The translations under genes and the position numbers were made by a program. DNA of 17,480 nucleotides, taken from NCBI GenBank assembly GCA_026770575.1, contig MU657500.1:38763-56242 (forward strand). Reading direction: 5' to 3'. Of the stretch, positions 8,443 through 17,302 are shown piece after piece. The notes under the pieces are model-generated. The model did not search any database, had not been told where the DNA came from, and saw only the letters and a list, made by a program, of their open reading frames with translations. Each line of letters begins with the position of its first letter. Position 1 is the first letter of the stretch. This stretch comes from Pelagophyceae sp. CCMP2097. Taxonomy: Eukaryota > Sar > Pelagophyceae.

Positions 8443-11134
8443 ATGCGATATGCCGTCGCGGCGGCGCTGCTGCTGCTATCGCGTTTCGGCGCCGCGCTCG
8501 TCGCTTCGCGTCTCTCCGCGCTGGCGCCTTCGCGGTCTTCGCGCGCCGGCCACAAGCGCGCGTTTGGGAGCATGTCGGTCGACTTTTCGGGGGATTATTT
8601 AGAAAGTCTGGTCGGCGGCGGTCCGCCGGGCGAGACGCAGTACGACTTTTCCACGAATGTTATAGAGAATGCCCAAAAGCTCGCAGACCTCGCCCCGTGC
8701 CTCCGGCCCGTGCGTATTGCCCTATACAACCCTGCCGCCCGTCTACCGCATTCGCATGTCTGGAAACCCGAAAACTTAGGCGCTCGCAGCCTGCGGCCCA
8801 AAGGAGCTGCGCGAGATCGAGGCCTTCGCCGGCGCGCTGAACGAGCACACGGAGTACCTGCGGCCGTCGGCGCAGGTGACTGTGCGGCTGGCGGTGGAGA
8901 TGGCGTACCTCTCCCACTTTGGCCAGCTTCGACGTGCGTCCCCTTTGTGTTGTTGCTTGTTGTTGCGCCCTCAAGATGTCGGCGTCGCGATCCCAAACAT
9001 GTAGGATCGGGCGAGCCTTTTGTGACGCACCCCGTCGAAGTGGCGATCATCCTGGCCAAGACGCAAATGGACAGGGACACAGTCGTCGCGGGCCTGCTGC
9101 ACGACACCGTCGAGGACACGCTGCTGCAGTTTGAAGACGTCGAAAGGGCCTTTGGGCAGGTCGTGCGCAAGATCGTTGAAGGCGAGACGAAAGTTTCGAA
9201 GCTGCCGAAATTCGCGCGCGACGAGCGATTGGAATGGATCAAAGCCCAAAACGTTGAAGGCGCCGACTACGCCGCCGCCCTCCGAGAAGACGAGCAGTTG
9301 GAGAACATGCGGTGCGTCATGTCGGGTGGAGAGCGTCGGTCCTTTGTCCAAAACCCGCGGCGCATGCCCAGAGTCGGTTGGAAAGCGGTTGCGTGTCGTC
9401 CAAACGCGCGTTCTCACCCCCGCTCCTAGGTCCATGTTCATCGCCATGGCGGAGGACTGGCGGATTGTGGTTGTGAAGCTGGCGGACCGACTCCACAATA
9501 TGCGCACGCTTTCTCACATGCCCCCAGCCAAAAGGGCGAGCGTCTCAAGGGAGACTTTAGAAATCTTCGCGCCACTGGCGCACCGGCTGGGCATGTGGCA
9601 GTACAAGACTGAGCTCGAGGAGACTGCGTTTATGAATTTATTTCCCGCAGAGTACGACGCTTTGTACTCTTCCATCCGGCAAAAGAGGCAGACGTACGAC
9701 GACACTCTGACCGTGGCCAAGAAGAGGTTGGAAAATTTACTCTCCGCGGACGAGTGGCTCCGCGGCCGAATCCGCACCATAGCGATTGAAGGCCGGACCA
9801 AGTCTACGTTTTCCACTTGGAAGAAGATGCGCAGGCATGGGGTGGAATCCGTCGAGAGGATCGACGACCTCATCGCTTTAAGAGTGGTATTGCGCGCCGA
9901 GGACGACCTCTCGGAGACTGCCCCGATCGACGACATTGCGCTATGTTACCACGTCCTCGGGAAAGTGCACGGCTGCTGGACGCCCCTCCCTCGGACGTTG
10001 AAGGACTACATCTCCTCGCCCAAGCCAAACGGGTACCGGTCGCTCCATACCACCGTTTTAGTCGGGTCGCAGCCTCTGGAGATTCAGATCCGCACGGACA
10101 GTATGCACCGCGTCGCAGAGTTAGGGGCCGCCGCTCATTGGGCGTACAAAGACAAGTCCGCCTCTTTACCTTGGCTCCAGATCATCCGAGAGTGGCACGC
10201 CCAAGTCGACTCTTCGAGTGCGTTTATGCAGCTCGTTCGAAACGAGTTGTTGGGGACGCGAGTTTTCTGCTTCGCGCCGCACGGCCGCATCCTCAACCTC
10301 GCAAAGGGCGCCGTCTTAGCGGACGCCATTACGCAGATCGACGAGGCGGAGACTGGGGGGAGAGTCGCTGTTGTGAATGGCGTTGCGGCAGACGGCGAGC
10401 ACGAACTCCGAAACGGCGATATCGTCTCTTTCCAAGAAACAGCGCCGGCGCCCGTGGCTTTGGACGGCGCGGCCGCCGCGTGGGTTTCCACGGCGGCGTG
10501 GGTGAGATGCGAGGCCTGCCTGCCTCTGCCTGGAGACCGCCTGGTCGGCTGCGAGGCGCGCGGCCGCACGGCGCCGCACTCTTCCGTGCACCGCAAGTGT
10601 GCCGAGTGCGCCACTCTGAAGAGACATGCGGCGCAGCCCGGCGCGCGCGTGATCGACGCCGAGACGTGCGAGGACTACGACGCCGTGCAGCAGCTTCGCG
10701 CTGCACTAGCGCCGGACCGCGGCATCCGGTCGATGGACGGCCTGACTTTATATGGCTTCCAGACGACGTTTGTGGCCTTTTGCCAAGACCGCACGAAGAT
10801 GCTTTTGGACATTTCCTCGGCGGTGTCGGAGGTGAATATCGTCAATGTGATGAGCGAAACTCTGGAGCCCCGGGGGCAGGCGGCCTTTCAGTACACTGTT
10901 CATGTTAAGGACATGGAGCAACTCACCGACTTGACGTCGTCCGTCCTCGCCGTCCCCGGCGTCCACGTCGTCCTGCGGAGCACCATGCGCATCCTGAAGC
11001 AAAAGGGCCCCGACGCGTTTTGGCGCGTCGGGAGAGACGCCGCCGCAGAGCGGGCAGAGCGGTTACAAGCCGCGGAAGACGGCGCCGACGGCTCGGCCGC
11101 GCAGCCGCCGCCGGGGACCTCGACGTGGAGATAG
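8443..11134 (+). CDS. RelA/SpoT homologue, long form (HD-SYN-TGS-ZF-ACT)
   Basis: Predicted to make and/or hydrolyse the alarmone (p)ppGpp; algal members usually act in the plastid. Four exons by my model: 8443-8709, 8804-8933, 9005-9311, 9430-11134 (802 aa). All three donors are GTGCGT and phases agree. The N terminus ([16 protein letters not shown]) is hydrophobic like a signal peptide, followed by a basic Ser/Arg stretch, compatible with a bipartite leader for a complex plastid, though no clear phenylalanine follows the cleavage area. Hydrolase: [11 protein letters not shown] (132-142), LLHDTVED with His165/Asp166, and [10 protein letters not shown] (252-261). Synthetase: GRTKS (356-360), [18 protein letters not shown] (424-441) and [11 protein letters not shown] begins near 512. 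A Cys/His cluster (C595, C598, H622, C625, C628) around [10 protein letters not shown] follows, then an ACT domain at about 680-765. Both catalytic halves keep their signatures, so bifunctionality is plausible. First acceptor (8803) is the least certain junction. Confidence 0.92.
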
Positions 11135-11887
11135 TCAAACGCCGCGGCGCAGCGCGAGGTACCGCCGCCGCGCCAAATGTCCAAACACAATTTACATAAA
11201 ATGTCCGCATACATGCAATGTTCGCCGGACATTGATGAAGACCGGGCTCCGCCTCGCGCCGGCGACGTGCGACTGCGCGGGATGACCCGAATTGTGGAGA
11301 ACCTCCAACATCAATTTGGTAAACTCAAAACATCCTTTTTCAAATATTGAAATATTACACGGAAAAGTTTCATGTAGTTGATTGCTTGCTTAAGATCCAA
11401 CCCTGGGTGGGGCTGGCCCATTAGGGTATAACCGGCTAATCGGTTCCAAAGTCAGGCTCCCGGTCCATAAGGCCCGGGTGCCATGCCTGCGGGAGTGGTT
11501 TGTGCGCTTTGCGCTTGACCCCCTCATGCAAGTACTGGCCGCTAGACACTTAATTTTTTTTCCCGACCATCGAAATCGCACACCGAAAAATTAAAAGGGT
11601 TTCCCACCCAGTGACAATCGGGAAAGTGGCGAATCCCACTCTCTGCCCCACCCTCCTCGCTCGTCCACGACACGCGTCGATACGTGAAACATGCGTCGCG
11701 TAAGCTTCCTCCCAGTATGACACTCTCGAAAAATGCAAAGTTGCTGCCAGAATTTTGACCAACCGTCGCGAAACGTTTTTGAAGAGCCTTCAGAAGAACA
11801 CTGAACATCTGTCGAGAACTCATCAGCGCTCGCTCAGAACTCTCGACTCCACCGTGCGAAGCCCTCAAGAACAAGCCCTCAAGGACT
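11135..11887. other. Intergenic region with dispersed repeat
   Basis: 753 nt with no recognised gene. It is AT-richer than the coding flanks. A short inverted repeat CAATGT/ACATTG lies near 11217-11233, in the probable 3' end of the RelA/SpoT gene. One copy of a dispersed repeat (11384-11484) is listed separately. The rest, from about 11500, is the likely promoter of the DUF285 gene. Confidence 0.55.
11384..11484 (+). repeat. Dispersed ~100-bp repeat, copy 1
   Basis: The core CCCTGGGTGGGGCTGGCCC at 11401-11419 matches the reverse complement of 14845-14864 closely. Similarity continues in patches: TTGCTT and CTTAA before the core, ATAACCG about ten bases after it, and AGGCCCGG further on. It is a diverged copy in inverted orientation relative to copy 2. 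No coding potential or transposase is visible, so it may be a small non-autonomous element or a fragment of one. Confidence 0.65.
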
Positions 11888-14219
11888 ATGCGCTATCGCG
11901 CGAACTCATTGCGCCGCATAACGGCCGCCGCGCTGCTATGCGCACAATCATTGAACGCCGCAAGCGCATTTCTCTCCGACGGCAAGTCGCGCCTCCCCTG
12001 ATCGGGGTTCAAGGTCCGGGTCGAAGGGGGGGTGGCCCTCGGAGGCGCGGCGTAGGCACCATCCGCGAGGCGGTCGCAGCGTGGACCACGGACGCTGCAG
12101 CGGCTCGGGAGAAATACGGCGATATCCAGGCATGGGACGTCTCCCGGGTGAGCGAACACTTTGTGCCGGAACGTGCGCCGGGGGCACTCCACCGGGGGCG
12201 ACTCCGCCAGTCCCTTTGAGCGCGTTTTCAGGTGACGAGCCTGGAGGGTCTGTTCGCCAGCGCGACGGACTTTAAGGAGGATATTTCTTGGTGGGATACT
12301 TCCGGGGTGACGAACATGGACCGCCTCTTCGCGAAGTGCGCCTGCTTCGACGGCGACCTCTCTAACTGGCAAACAGAAAGCGTTCATTCCGCGAGGCAAG
12401 CGTTCTACGGCGCCAAAGCGTTTACCGGCGTTGGGTTGGAAGCCTGGGACACTTCGCAGGTGACGTCGATGCGAGGCATGTTCTCGCGAGCGTACGCGTT
12501 CGATGGAAACGTCTCCACCTGGGACGTCGAGGCGGTGACGGACTTTGCGTTCATGTTTGATGAAGCTTCAAAGTTCACGGGAACAGGGCTGGAAAAGTGG
12601 GACACGCGTTCCGCGACGACGATGGAGGCCATGTTCTCATCTGCATCGGCGTTCGACGGCGACGTCTCAGAGTGGCGTACTTCGCGCGTCATTGTCCTCG
12701 CGGCCATGTTCCACGGCGCAAGTTCGTTCAACAGGGACTTGTCGGAGTGGGACGTCAGTCAAGTATGGGACATTACGGACATGTGCAAAGACGCGGCAAT
12801 CTACGACTCGAACAGCAAATGGTGCTTCTCACCAATCGTCCAAGGCTTCGACGGCGCGTTTGCCGGCACGGCGTGTGCCGAGAACGGCTGCGGTAACAAG
12901 CAGAGTTTCGACTGCCCGCTGCCGGGCAGCGACGCGCCCCCACTCACGCGTAATTCGCCACCGCCGACGCCGGGGACCTTGCCCCCGGGCATGCCGCGCG
13001 GACCGGCGCCGTCGTTGACGCGCGGGGACAATCCGACGCCGCGGCCGACGTGGAGCCCGCCCGCGGCCGACGACATCACCACGCCGCGGCCGTCGCGCGC
13101 GCCGACGCTATCGCCGACGCACGCGCCGACGCTTTCGCTGACGCTTCCGCCGCCGGGAGTGGAGCACGCAGTGGCCGACGTTGACGCTAAAGTCGTGTTC
13201 CAGACGCGAACGTCTTTATCGGAATTCCTCTCCGAAGTCGCCGCAGTCCAGGCTTTAAAACGCACTTTGGCGGGCCTCACGGACGTCGACGAAGTGCGCG
13301 TGCGCATCCGCGGCGGCAGAATCAAACGCAGGCGTTTAATGGCACCCATTTCTTCGACGTCGCTGGAGGTAGAGTACACGCTCGGTTTGGACATCGCCGG
13401 AAGCGCCGGCGCCGGGGTCGCCGCCGCTGCGGCGCTCGCCACGGCGGACGTCACCGACCGCCTCCTCGCCGCCATCTTGTCGGGTGCCTTTGCTGCGGCT
13501 TTAGCGGAATCGCTCGCTTACGAGAATGCAACTTTGGACATGGGCACCGTCGACACCGATGCCTCCGTCGCCGCCGTCTCGGCCGCAATCGTCACGCTCA
13601 CCGTCGCGCCACCCGAGTCGACGGCTCTGACCTCGGCCCCGACGGCCACGGCGTGCGCCGACTCGCAAACATGGTTCAAGGCTGGCAAGCCCTCAAAAGG
13701 CTGCGCCTGGGTGGCCAAGGACACAGCGTGGCGCTGCCGCAGGGTCGGTGAAGACGGCAATACGGCTTTAGCGTCTTGCGCGGTGACGTGTGACGCCTGT
13801 GGCTTGGATGACTGCGGCGACTCTGCGACATGGCACAAACGCGGCAACCCCACAAAGGACTGCGCATGGGTGCGTCCATACGCCCGACGGGGGGCGGACT
13901 CGATCAGTGCTCTGCCGACGACTCGTATGTTGCTTGACTTAGGTGGCCGACGACACCGATAAACGCTGTTCCAAATTCGACGAAGACAAAGTGCCGGCCG
14001 TGAGTTCGCCTTTGACGTTTCAACCTTGCCTCTCACGACGGTTTTTAGTTGACGGAGTGCGCGGCCACGTGCGACTCGTGCGGGTCGTGCACGAACGAAT
14101 GGTCAAAAAAAGGCAAAACGTCTAAAGGCTGCGCCTGGGTCCTGAAGAAGCCCGCGAAGCGCTGCAGCCTCCAAGGTTCCGACGGCGCCCTCGCCTCGGT
14201 CGCCTGCTGCGACTGCTAG
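11888..14219 (+). CDS. Secreted BspA/DUF285-repeat protein with Thr/Pro linker and three Cys-rich repeats
   Basis: Probable secreted or cell-surface adhesion-type protein; function unknown. Five exons by my model: 11888-11985, 12045-12147, 12232-13869, 13943-13999, 14049-14219 (688 aa). Residues 1-27 resemble a signal peptide (ITAAALLCAQSLNAASA). Residues ~38-275 hold BspA-type leucine-rich units (DUF285), e.g. WDTSGVTNMDRLF, WDTSQVTSMRGMF, SEWDVSQVWDITDM. A Pro/Thr linker spans ~298-376. An uncharacterised Ala-rich domain (~377-527) contains KVVFQTRTSLSEFL and VRVRIRGGRIKRRR. Three cysteine repeats follow (542-590, 595-~648, ~649-688), each with W-x3-G-x3-K-x-C-A-W-V and six cysteines; the third ends at the stop. 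Intron 1 has a weak donor (GTCGCG) and rests on the signal-peptide frame. If it is retained, the frame from ATG 11938 reads on without a signal peptide. The other junctions are firm because they restore the repeats. Confidence 0.82.
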
Positions 14220-15342
14220 AAAGGCGCACCCGCCGCGGCCAAAGACGCAAAGACCACGAGCGACGCCCCAAAGTCCGCGGCGCTCCTGCGGCCAAAGCCC
14301 GCACAACCTGTCCACAGCTCCCTCCTCTGCGACCTCGCCCGCATCCCAATCCAGAGCTCTCGCAGCGCCCCGCCCACCCCGCGGCCCCTTCCGGCGCCGC
14401 AACCCTTAACAACCCTTTGTGTATAACATGCCATGTCCCCGCCGCGCCGGATCTGGTCCGGCGCCGGCCCGGGCGCGCAGCCGGCGTCGCGACGCGACGG
14501 CCCTGCCCGTCGGTGGCTCAAGTCTTCGCGGGACTCGGAGGTGCCGAATGTCTTCGCGAGACTCAATCTCGGCGGTGGAGGCAGGCGTGCTCCTTACGGC
14601 GCCCGCCGGGGTACGCCCAACGTCGCCGCAAGCGGTGGACGCCGCCCACTCTCAGGAGACCCCGCAACCGTGCAACCGTGCATCCGCCCGAATTTCAGAT
14701 AATAAGACTCCGAACCGCTTGAAAGTTCGTCGCGTCACGGTCGCGCCGCGTCGTTCTATTCGAACGCGCTCTCCGAAGCCTTGGCTCCGGGCCTCTAGGC
14801 CTGGTTGCCAACCTTTGACTCGGGTTTGGCGGTTATTCCTCTTTGGGCCAGTCCCACCCAGGGTGGATTTAAATTTAAGAAAGCAACGTCGGGAGCGGGC
14901 TCGCGAGATCTCGTCACTGGGCCGTGACGGAGTCGGACTTGCTTCTTGCGCGCCAAAGGCAGGCCTGGTCGTGGGGGCTTACGCGTCCTCGGCTTGCGCC
15001 CGGTGGCCTCGTTGCCAGAAAGGGCTCTGGGGTCCTGCTGCCGCGGTCGTCTTTCGGGGCGCCGCGCGGACCCTTGGGCCGGCCGAGGTGCGACGCGGCC
15101 CGGGGGCGGCGTCGGTGGTCCGGCCGCCGCGCGGGCGCCGCTCCGACCGCCCCGGGCGCACCCGCTCAAGCAGCCCAAAGGCAAGCGCCGTCCCGGGGCC
15201 GCGGCGCGCCGCGGCCGCGGCCGCGCGCGCACTGAGTTTAATGGAACATGGCTTACTAGTATGAGATCAAGGCGTGGGCGGAGGGCGGTCCCGAGAGCGC
15301 GGGCGAGGTGACCGCGCGCTCGCGGAGCGCGAGGCCGCGCGC
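14220..15342. other. Convergent intergenic region, very GC-rich in part
   Basis: 1,123 nt between the DUF285-type gene and the ice-binding gene, which converge here. It holds the two 3' ends and copy 2 of the dispersed repeat (14784-14886). From about 14990 to 15235 it is extremely GC-rich with GGCCGCGG runs. Open frames on both strands are low-complexity Arg/Ala/Gly/Pro products of base composition, with no domain I recognise. The short direct repeat ACCCTT-AACA-ACCCTT lies near 14402-14417. Confidence 0.55.
14784..14886 (-). repeat. Dispersed ~100-bp repeat, copy 2 (inverted)
   Basis: Read on the - strand it gives TTGCTTTCTTAA, then ACCCTGGGTGGGACTGGCCC, ATAACCG and AGGCCCGG in the same order as copy 1 at 11384-11484. 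The two copies lie in opposite orientation either side of the DUF285/Cys-repeat gene, about 3.3 kb apart. Divergence outside the core means the outer limits are approximate. Confidence 0.65.
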
Positions 15343-17005
15343 TCACGCGCGCAGGCCGTACATCGGCGCCTCGATCTCCGCCGCCGACGCGTCGATGGTC
15401 GTCGTCTGGAGCGTGACGGCCGTCTGCGCGAGCATGCGGCCGGTGAGCGACGAGCCGGTGATGAACGCGGCCATCGTCTTCACGAGGAAGACGCCCTCGA
15501 GGTGCGCGCCGGCGCCGGCCACGACGAGGCCCGCCACCTGCCAGAACACGCTGTCCGCACGGGCGCCGTTGACGAGGATGACGTTGAAGTTGGCGTCGAA
15601 GATGACGTTGCCCGACGTCTGGAGGATGAACACGGCTTCTGGGTGGTCCTCGGCGTCCAAGTAGATGTCGCCCGTGATCTTGACGTCGGTGCCCCACGTG
15701 TACACGCCCGGCGTCAACGGAGCGGTTTGCGCCCCATAGGCACCACCGCCCAGGATGCCTCCGCCGTAATTGATGCGCGCCCCGTCCGGGTTGGGCCGCC
15801 CGGCCGCGTCCGTGTAGGCGGCCTCCATTTCGAGGACGGCCGTCGTCATCTTGGCCGGCGTCGGGACGCCGTAGTCGGCGGCGAACATCTTGCCCGTGAC
15901 CTGCCGGAGGGGGGGCGGTGAGGCGGGCCTTGCATGTTGTCGAAGCCCGTCTCGCGGGGCCCGCCTCCACGTCCCGCCTCGACGGGGAATGCCCCTCGAC
16001 GGAGCCTTGACAGAGGCCCAGCCTCTTCGCCCCCCCCTGCAGAGGGCCTCTCTCCTCCGGTCCGCCTCTCGAGTGGTGGGTCCGCGCTCGATAGCTTCAT
16101 CGCAAGTGGCGGCGCGGCTTCAATGAGACGCGGCGGCTTACCGACGTGGACGTCGAGAACTGGCCCGACGAGTCGAGCACGAGCGTGAAGCCCGTCATGG
16201 CCGTGGCCGCGATGGGGCTCACGCCGACGTCGCCGATGATGAAAGAGGCGGCGCCGCCCGTGATGCCCGACTTGGTAAGGACGGAAAAGTCGCCCGCCGA
16301 CCCGAGGTCGATGGGATCCAGCGAAACGGTCGGCGTCGACGAGGGCATCGACGTGGGCGTCGACGTGGGCGCAGGCGTGGGCGCGGGCGTCGGCAGCGCG
16401 GTCGGCAGCGCGTTCGGCGGAACCAGCGGCGCCGTGGGGGTCGCCGTTGGCGTCAGTGTGGGAGTGGCCGTGGGCGTGGCCGTGGGCGTGAGCGTGGGCT
16501 TGGCCGTAGGAGTCGCTGTGGGCGTCGCCGTGGGCTTCGCCGTGGGCCGTCGCGTTAGGGTTGGCCGAGGGCGTGAACCTGGGCGCTGCCCTTTCCGCGT
16601 CGGCGACAGCGTCGGCGCGAAAGTCGGATACTTCGTGGGCGCGAAAGTGCACGTTTTCGCGCACCAGATGGCATTCGTGCAAGCGCGATCGTTGTTCTGA
16701 CACACCTGCCTGTAAGAGCACTTCGAGCCGGGCGGCGCCACGTTTTCGCACGACGGACAAACTTCTTCTTCGCCCCAGATGCGACCGTAGTCGTTCTCGG
16801 TGTACCTGCATGCAGCGTTTGCGACAACACGGGCCGGCGCGGGCCGACGACAGGCGTGGCAGGGACAGGCGCCTCACAAGCAGCAAAAAGCTTCTTCGAT
16901 GCAGGGCGGCTCGATGATCCCGCGCTGCGCGCCGCCGCCGTGCAGCCGCGCCGCCGCGCCCGCGAACCAACCCGCAGCCAGCACGCTCGTGAGCTTCATC
17001 ATCAT
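15343..17005 (-). CDS. Secreted DUF3494 ice-binding protein with Cys-rich head and Thr/Pro linker
   Basis: Predicted extracellular ice-binding (antifreeze / recrystallisation-inhibiting) protein. Three exons by my model, 5' to 3': 17005-16878, 16805-16142, 15900-15343 (449 aa); introns are 72 and 241 nt with donors GTGAGG and GTAAGC. Residues 1-20 look like a signal peptide (MMMKLTSVLAAGWFAGAAA). Residues 35-95 carry ten cysteines (35, 41, 42, 59, 62, 72, 78, 85, 91, 95). A Thr/Pro/Ala linker fills ~97-205, beginning TFAPTKYPTFAPTLSPT. The DUF3494 domain runs from about 206 to the end: LGSAGDFSVLTKSGIT, IIGDVGVSPIAATAMTGF, then the INYGGGILGG and PGVYTWGTDVKITGDIYLD segments, AVFILQTSGNVIF and FWQVAGLVVAGAGAHLEGVF. 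This order and length fit the beta-solenoid with capping region. The family is known to spread between microbes by transfer; introns show this copy is fully eukaryotic. ATGs at 17002 and 16999 are alternative starts. Confidence 0.92.
16428..16560 (-). repeat. Coding minisatellite-like Thr-Pro repeats in the ice-binding protein linker
   Basis: On the - strand the coding sequence repeats short units that translate as PTATPTATPTAKPTLTPT and close variants, at about residues 125-169. Units differ at third positions and by A/L/K swaps, so the array is not recent in every unit. The antisense Gly/Val-rich open frame over this stretch is a shadow. Confidence 0.8.
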
Positions 17006-17100
17006 GGTGAGACTGAAACGACTGGAGTGTTTGTGCTGGTGGCTTTCTGGACGAATGATTTTATCCGAACATTAATATTGATAATTATTATTAATAATTG

Positions 17101-17135
17101 AGGACCCGAAAGGGCGCGTCCTTCTTTCGGGTCCT
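17101..17135. repeat. Perfect 12-bp inverted repeat (hairpin)
   Basis: AGGACCCGAAAG at 17101-17112 pairs with CTTTCGGGTCCT at 17124-17135 around an 11-nt loop. A related half, CTTCGGGTCCTTT, recurs at 17171-17183, next to the palindrome AAGGGCCCTT at 17164-17173. Confidence 0.85.
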
Positions 17136-17154
17136 TGACGTTTAATCAACGTCA
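17136..17154. repeat. 7-bp inverted repeat TGACGTT/AACGTCA
   Basis: TGACGTT at 17136-17142 and AACGTCA at 17148-17154 flank a 5-nt spacer, directly abutting the 12-bp hairpin. It could be part of the same foldback structure or a dimer binding site. Confidence 0.7.
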
Positions 17155-17231
17155 GTTTACGGCAAGGGCCCTTCGGGTCCTTTGATTGAAGGATTACAGC
17201 AGATTCCGCGTAATTTCCAAAACGTCGAACG

Positions 17232-17255
17232 AAATGCACGAGTAAATGCACGAGC
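17232..17255. repeat. 12-nt tandem repeat, two copies
   Basis: AAATGCACGAGT (17232-17243) is followed at once by AAATGCACGAGC (17244-17255), differing only in the last base. A related GAGTAAATGCTCGAGC occurs near 17314-17329. Confidence 0.8.
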
Positions 17256-17260
17256 ATGTG

Positions 17261-17302
17261 CAAAACGATACGTCGATCCGTCAAAACGATCCGTCGATAC
17301 GT
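17261..17302. repeat. 21-nt tandem repeat, two copies
   Basis: CAAAACGATACGTCGATCCGT (17261-17281) is followed directly by a copy at 17282-17302 in which two positions are exchanged (ATACG/ATCCG and ATCCG/ATACG). Each unit contains two short CGAT-N-CGT half-repeats, so the array has an internal ~10-nt period. Confidence 0.8.

Noticed and set aside
12000..12020. tRNA B-box-like GGGTTCAAGGTCC
   Set aside because: The spacing is wrong, no A box or cloverleaf could be found, and it falls within a predicted intron.
11986..12044. Reading straight through from ATG 11938 into the DUF285 region without intron 1
   Set aside because: Possible, but the product would lack a signal peptide, while the frame from ATG 11888 gives a convincing one on a protein whose modules are extracellular in type.
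14419..15264. 281-codon open frame on + strand in the 14.2-15.3 kb gap
   Set aside because: No recognisable domain, residue use dictated by GC content, and it crosses copy 2 of the dispersed repeat. A hidden small gene is not excluded but not supported.
14795..15970. 391-codon open frame on - strand
   Set aside because: It overlaps the DUF3494 exon in another frame and runs into GC-rich intergenic sequence; its product is Arg/Pro/Gly low complexity.
16146..16700. Gly/Val repeat protein on + strand
   Set aside because: It is the antisense reading of the Thr/Pro linker and DUF3494 start on the - strand.
17232..17302. CRISPR-like array
   Set aside because: The repeats are contiguous tandems without spacers, and the genome is eukaryotic.
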